Part shown: positions 22,500 through 24,516 of the stretch, one piece after another
How positions within the stretch are numbered: position 1 is the stretch's first letter
Layout of the letters: each line of letters begins with the position of its first letter
NCBI GenBank assembly: GCA_021413665.1
Contig: JAIOPW010000525.1
Coordinates: 1-24,516 of the forward strand
Reading direction: 5' to 3'
Origin: Rhodocyclales bacterium
Lineage (GTDB): Bacteria; Pseudomonadota; Gammaproteobacteria; Burkholderiales; Rhodocyclaceae
DNA: 24,516 nt
Position numbers and translations under genes: made by a program
The notes under the pieces: generated by a model
What the model saw: only the letters and a program-made list of their open reading frames with translations
Told to the model about the DNA's origin: nothing
Database searches by the model: none

Positions 22500-23282
22500 T
22501 TACAGTTGGGTGAGTCGCGCCAGCATCGCATCCGAGGTGGTCACCGCCTTGGAATTCATTTCGTAAGCGCGCTGGGTCTGGATCATCGTCACCAGTTCCT
22601 CGGCCACATTGACGTTCGAGGTCTCGACATAACCCTGATTGAGCAGGCCGGTGCCGTTGGTGCCGGGTGTGTTCGGCGTCGGCGTGCCGGAGGATGCGGT
22701 TTCGATGAACAGGTTTTCGCCCATGCTTTGCAGGCCGCCATTGTTCACGAAGCTGGCGAGCTGGATGGTGCCCACCTGGGTCGGCGTCGCCACACCCTGC
22801 TGGGTGTAGGAAACGATGCCGTCGCGGGCGATTGAAATGCTTACCGCATTGCTCGGAATGGTGATCGTGGGCGACAGCGGATAGCCGCTGGAGGTCACGA
22901 CCTGGCCGGTGCTGTCGAGCTGGAAGGCGCCGTCACGGGTATACGCGAGGGTGCCATCCGGCATCTGGATCTGCAGGAAGCCATTGCCGTTGATGGCGAT
23001 GTCGAGCGGACCCTCGGTACGCTGCAAGCTGCCCTGGGTGAAAACGCGCTCGGTCGAAATCGGGCGTACGCCAGTGCCCAGCATCAGCCCGGATGGAATC
23101 TGTGTTTGTTGCGACGACTGGGCACCCGGCTGGCGCATGGTCTGGTAAAGCAAATCCTCGAACACCGCCCGCGCCCGCTTGAAACCGTTGGTACTGACGT
23201 TGGCCAGGTTGTTGGAAATGACGTCCAGGTTGGTCTGCTGGGCGTCGAGCCCGGTCTTGGCAATCCAGAGCGAGCGGATCAT
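22500..23282 (-). CDS. flgG: Flagellar distal rod protein FlgG
   Basis: A 260-residue protein, exactly the enteric FlgG length. The N-terminal MIRSLWIAKTGLDAQQTNLDVISNNLANVSTNGFKR contains the axial-protein ANVSTNGFKR motif. The C-terminal GYVETSNVNVAEELVTMIQTQRAYEMNSKAV and DAMLARLTQL are hallmarks. FlgG polymerises into the distal rod, the drive shaft inside the L and P rings. It is separated from flgF by a REP-like palindrome and from flgH by 18 bases. Confidence 0.98.
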   Translation of the reverse strand: MIRSLWIAKTGLDAQQTNLDVISNNLANVSTNGFKRARAVFEDLLYQTMRQPGAQSSQQTQIPSGLMLGTGVRPISTERVFTQGSLQRTEGPLDIAINGNGFLQIQMPDGTLAYTRDGAFQLDSTGQVVTSSGYPLSPTITIPSNAVSISIARDGIVSYTQQGVATPTQVGTIQLASFVNNGGLQSMGENLFIETASSGTPTPNTPGTNGTGLLNQGYVETSNVNVAEELVTMIQTQRAYEMNSKAVTTSDAMLARLTQL

Positions 23283-23310
23283 GTTCGTTTAATCCTTATG
23301 ACTGACCGCC

Positions 23311-23367
23311 CCCTCCCCTGGCCTTGCCTGCCGGGAAATCCGCTTCGCGGACCGGCAAAGGGGAGGG
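23311..23367. repeat. REP-like nested palindrome between flgF and flgG
   Basis: Three nested perfect stems occupy most of the 118-base gap: CCCTCCCCT/AGGGGAGGG (23311-23319 with 23359-23367), TGCCGG/CCGGCA (23329-23334 with 23352-23357), and TCCGC/GCGGA around a TTC loop (23339-23351). A G-rich tail follows (GGGGCGGGGATGGG, 23370-23383). The CTCCCC...GGGGAGGG plus G-rich-tail pattern is that of repetitive extragenic palindromes. A related shorter element lies at 24220-24256. Confidence 0.6.
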
Positions 23368-23400
23368 TTGGGGCGGGGATGGGATGGGACGACGGAAGCA

Positions 23401-24153
23401 TTATCTTGAGGAAAGAATCTGGGTCGCGGCGCGATCGTTGGCATCGGCCGACGACAGCACCTTCATCTGCATTTCAAATTGGCGCGCCAGCGAAATCATG
23501 GTCACCATCTGCTCGGCGGCATTCACGTTGCTGCCTTCGGTATAGCCGGCGGCGATTCTTGCCCGCTCATCGACAGGCGCCGTACCGCCATCCCGGAGAC
23601 GAAACAGGCCGTCCTCACCGCGCACCAGATCAGCTTCCGGCGGATTCACCAGCTTGACGCGACCCACCACGTTGACGATGTTCTGGGCGCCCGATTCGGG
23701 CACCACCGAGATCGTGCCATCGGTGCCGACGGTGACCTTGACTTCCGGCGGTATCGAGATCGGCCCGCCATCGCCCTGAACCGGCAGGCCATTGCGGGTT
23801 TGCAGCACGCCGTTGACCGTAAGTTCGAAGTTGCCGTTGCGGGTGTAGGCCTCGCCGCCGTCGGGCGCCTGCACGGCAATCCAGCCCGGCCCCTGCACCG
23901 CCATGTCGTAGGCGCGGCCGGTGTGGATCATGGGTCCGGTTGCAAAATCGGTATGCGTGCTGGCATCGACGACGAAGGCCCGTGTCGGCAGGCCTTTTTG
24001 CGCCGCATTCGATTGCACCTGCACGGCGCGCAAGCGGTGTTCCTCGGCGCGGTAGCCGGTGGTCGACACGTTTGCCAGATTGTGCGCGACCGCCGCCTGC
24101 CGGTTCAGCGTCTGGCTGGCGCCGGTCATCGCGGTGTAGATCAGTCTGTCCAT
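23401..24153 (-). CDS. flgF: Flagellar proximal rod protein FlgF
   Basis: A 250-residue protein of the usual FlgF length. The N-terminal MDRLIYTAMTGASQTLNRQAAVAHNLANVSTTGYR has the rod-protein ANVSTTGYR motif. The C-terminal EGSNVNAAEQMVTMISLARQFEMQMKVL matches the family. FlgF is a minor proximal rod subunit below FlgG. An AGGGTG Shine-Dalgarno precedes the ATG. Palindromic repeats sit on both sides of the gene, unlike the tight spacing in the rest of the operon. Confidence 0.97.
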   Translation of the reverse strand: MDRLIYTAMTGASQTLNRQAAVAHNLANVSTTGYRAEEHRLRAVQVQSNAAQKGLPTRAFVVDASTHTDFATGPMIHTGRAYDMAVQGPGWIAVQAPDGGEAYTRNGNFELTVNGVLQTRNGLPVQGDGGPISIPPEVKVTVGTDGTISVVPESGAQNIVNVVGRVKLVNPPEADLVRGEDGLFRLRDGGTAPVDERARIAAGYTEGSNVNAAEQMVTMISLARQFEMQMKVLSSADANDRAATQILSSR

Positions 24154-24219
24154 CTGCGCACCCTATTTGCCATTTCGCAACAGCCCACTCTTATTCGAGC
24201 GAAGCGAGCCAATCTGTAG

Positions 24220-24256
24220 CCTCCCCGCGAGGGGAGGATGGGAGGGGCGGGCCCAT
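24220..24256. repeat. REP-like palindrome between flgE and flgF
   Basis: CCTCCCC and GGGGAGG form a perfect seven-base stem closed by a GCGA tetraloop (24220-24237). It is followed by a G-rich stretch (GGGAGGGGCGGG, 24240-24251) closing in CCCAT that can pair with ATGGG (24238-24242). The arm and tail resemble the element at 23311-23383, suggesting two members of one dispersed repeat family. The rest of the 156-base gap (24154-24309) shows no gene. Confidence 0.55.
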
Positions 24257-24309
24257 CTGCCGCTTTTCGCATGTTTCGTCATCAATGGATCGGCTGGCTG
24301 TCAGTTGCG

Positions 24310-24516
24310 TTACCGCAGATTCACCAAGGTCTGCAGGATGCTGTCCTGCGTCTTGATGGTCTGGGCATTGGCCTGATAAACGCGCTGCTGCGTGATCATG
24401 CTCACCAGTTCCGCCGTCAGGTCGATGTTGGAATCTTCCAGTGCCGCGGATTGAAAGACACCGAACTGACCGGATGACCCCGGCGTACCCAGGATCGCCG
24501 TACCGCTGTCGGGCGA
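24310..24516 (-). CDS. flgE: Flagellar hook protein FlgE (C-terminal fragment at window edge)
   Basis: The last 68 codons plus a TAA stop are present; the rest lies beyond the right edge. The visible end reads GQFGVFQSAALEDSNIDLTAELVSMI, then TQQRVYQANAQTIKTQDSILQTLVNLR, the conserved C-terminal D0 domain of FlgE. FlgE polymerises to form the hook. Gene order flgE-flgF-flgG continues on the minus strand, so flgB, flgC and flgD are expected just outside the window. The truncation is due to the window only. Confidence 0.95.
   Translation of the reverse strand, partial: SPDSGTAILGTPGSSGQFGVFQSAALEDSNIDLTAELVSMITQQRVYQANAQTIKTQDSILQTLVNLR

Noticed and set aside
1..24516. CRISPR array, tRNA/rRNA, insertion sequence, toxin-antitoxin or phage genes
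   Set aside because: Nothing seen: no regularly spaced direct repeats, no cloverleaf or rRNA-like stretch, no transposase or integrase motifs. Essentially all sequence is accounted for by flagellar genes plus rdgC, the M48 peptidase and one lipoprotein.

Overview
The window is almost entirely a flagellar biosynthesis locus from a GC-rich Gram-negative bacterium. A betaproteobacterium, plausibly a Rhodocyclales-like lineage, fits best. Reasons: rdgC is next to the locus, the outer-membrane L/P-ring genes flgH and flgI are present, a FleS/FleR (FlrB/FlrC) two-component pair is embedded in it, and several promoters match the sigma-54 consensus closely. The taxon is inferred from gene content and order; no rRNA marker is present.

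Layout: (1) 1-1530, minus: the N-terminal part of a secreted M48 metallopeptidase, one base downstream of rdgC. (2) 1630-4588, minus: fliE, then fleR and fleS (overlapping, transcribed fleS to fleR). (3) 4750-15718, plus: fliF-fliG-fliH-fliI-fliJ, then fliK-fliL-fliM-fliN-fliO-fliP-fliQ-fliR. This covers MS ring, rotor switch, export ATPase complex, hook-length control, stator-associated FliL, C-ring and export gate. (4) 15728-24516, minus, convergent with fliR: flgE (C-terminal end only), flgF, flgG, flgH, flgI, flgJ, flgK, flgL and a small uncharacterised lipoprotein gene. These cover hook, distal rod, L/P rings, rod-cap/muramidase and hook-filament junction.

Regulation can be read directly. 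Matches to the sigma-54 -24/-12 consensus (TGGCAC-N5-TTGCW) precede fliE, fliF, fliK and flgK; those at fliK and flgK are perfect. FleR is a sigma-54 activator and its kinase FleS is next to it, so the locus appears to encode the regulator of its own middle-class promoters. A CGGCAA-N3-TTGCCG inverted repeat occurs both in the fleS/fliF divergent region and in the flgK leader, and is a candidate shared regulatory site. Other non-coding structure: four consecutive inverted repeats between fliK and fliL, a terminator-like hairpin inside a competing larger stem between fliN and fliO, and two REP-like GC-rich palindromes flanking flgF.

No stretch over 300 bases lacks a gene; the longest gaps are about 150-160 bases (fleS/fliF, fliK/fliL, flgF/flgE). 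I see no tRNA, rRNA, CRISPR, insertion sequence or prophage gene. The only gene of unknown function is the lipoprotein coupled to flgL. I find no clearly novel multigene system; the interesting material is the regulatory layer and that lipoprotein.
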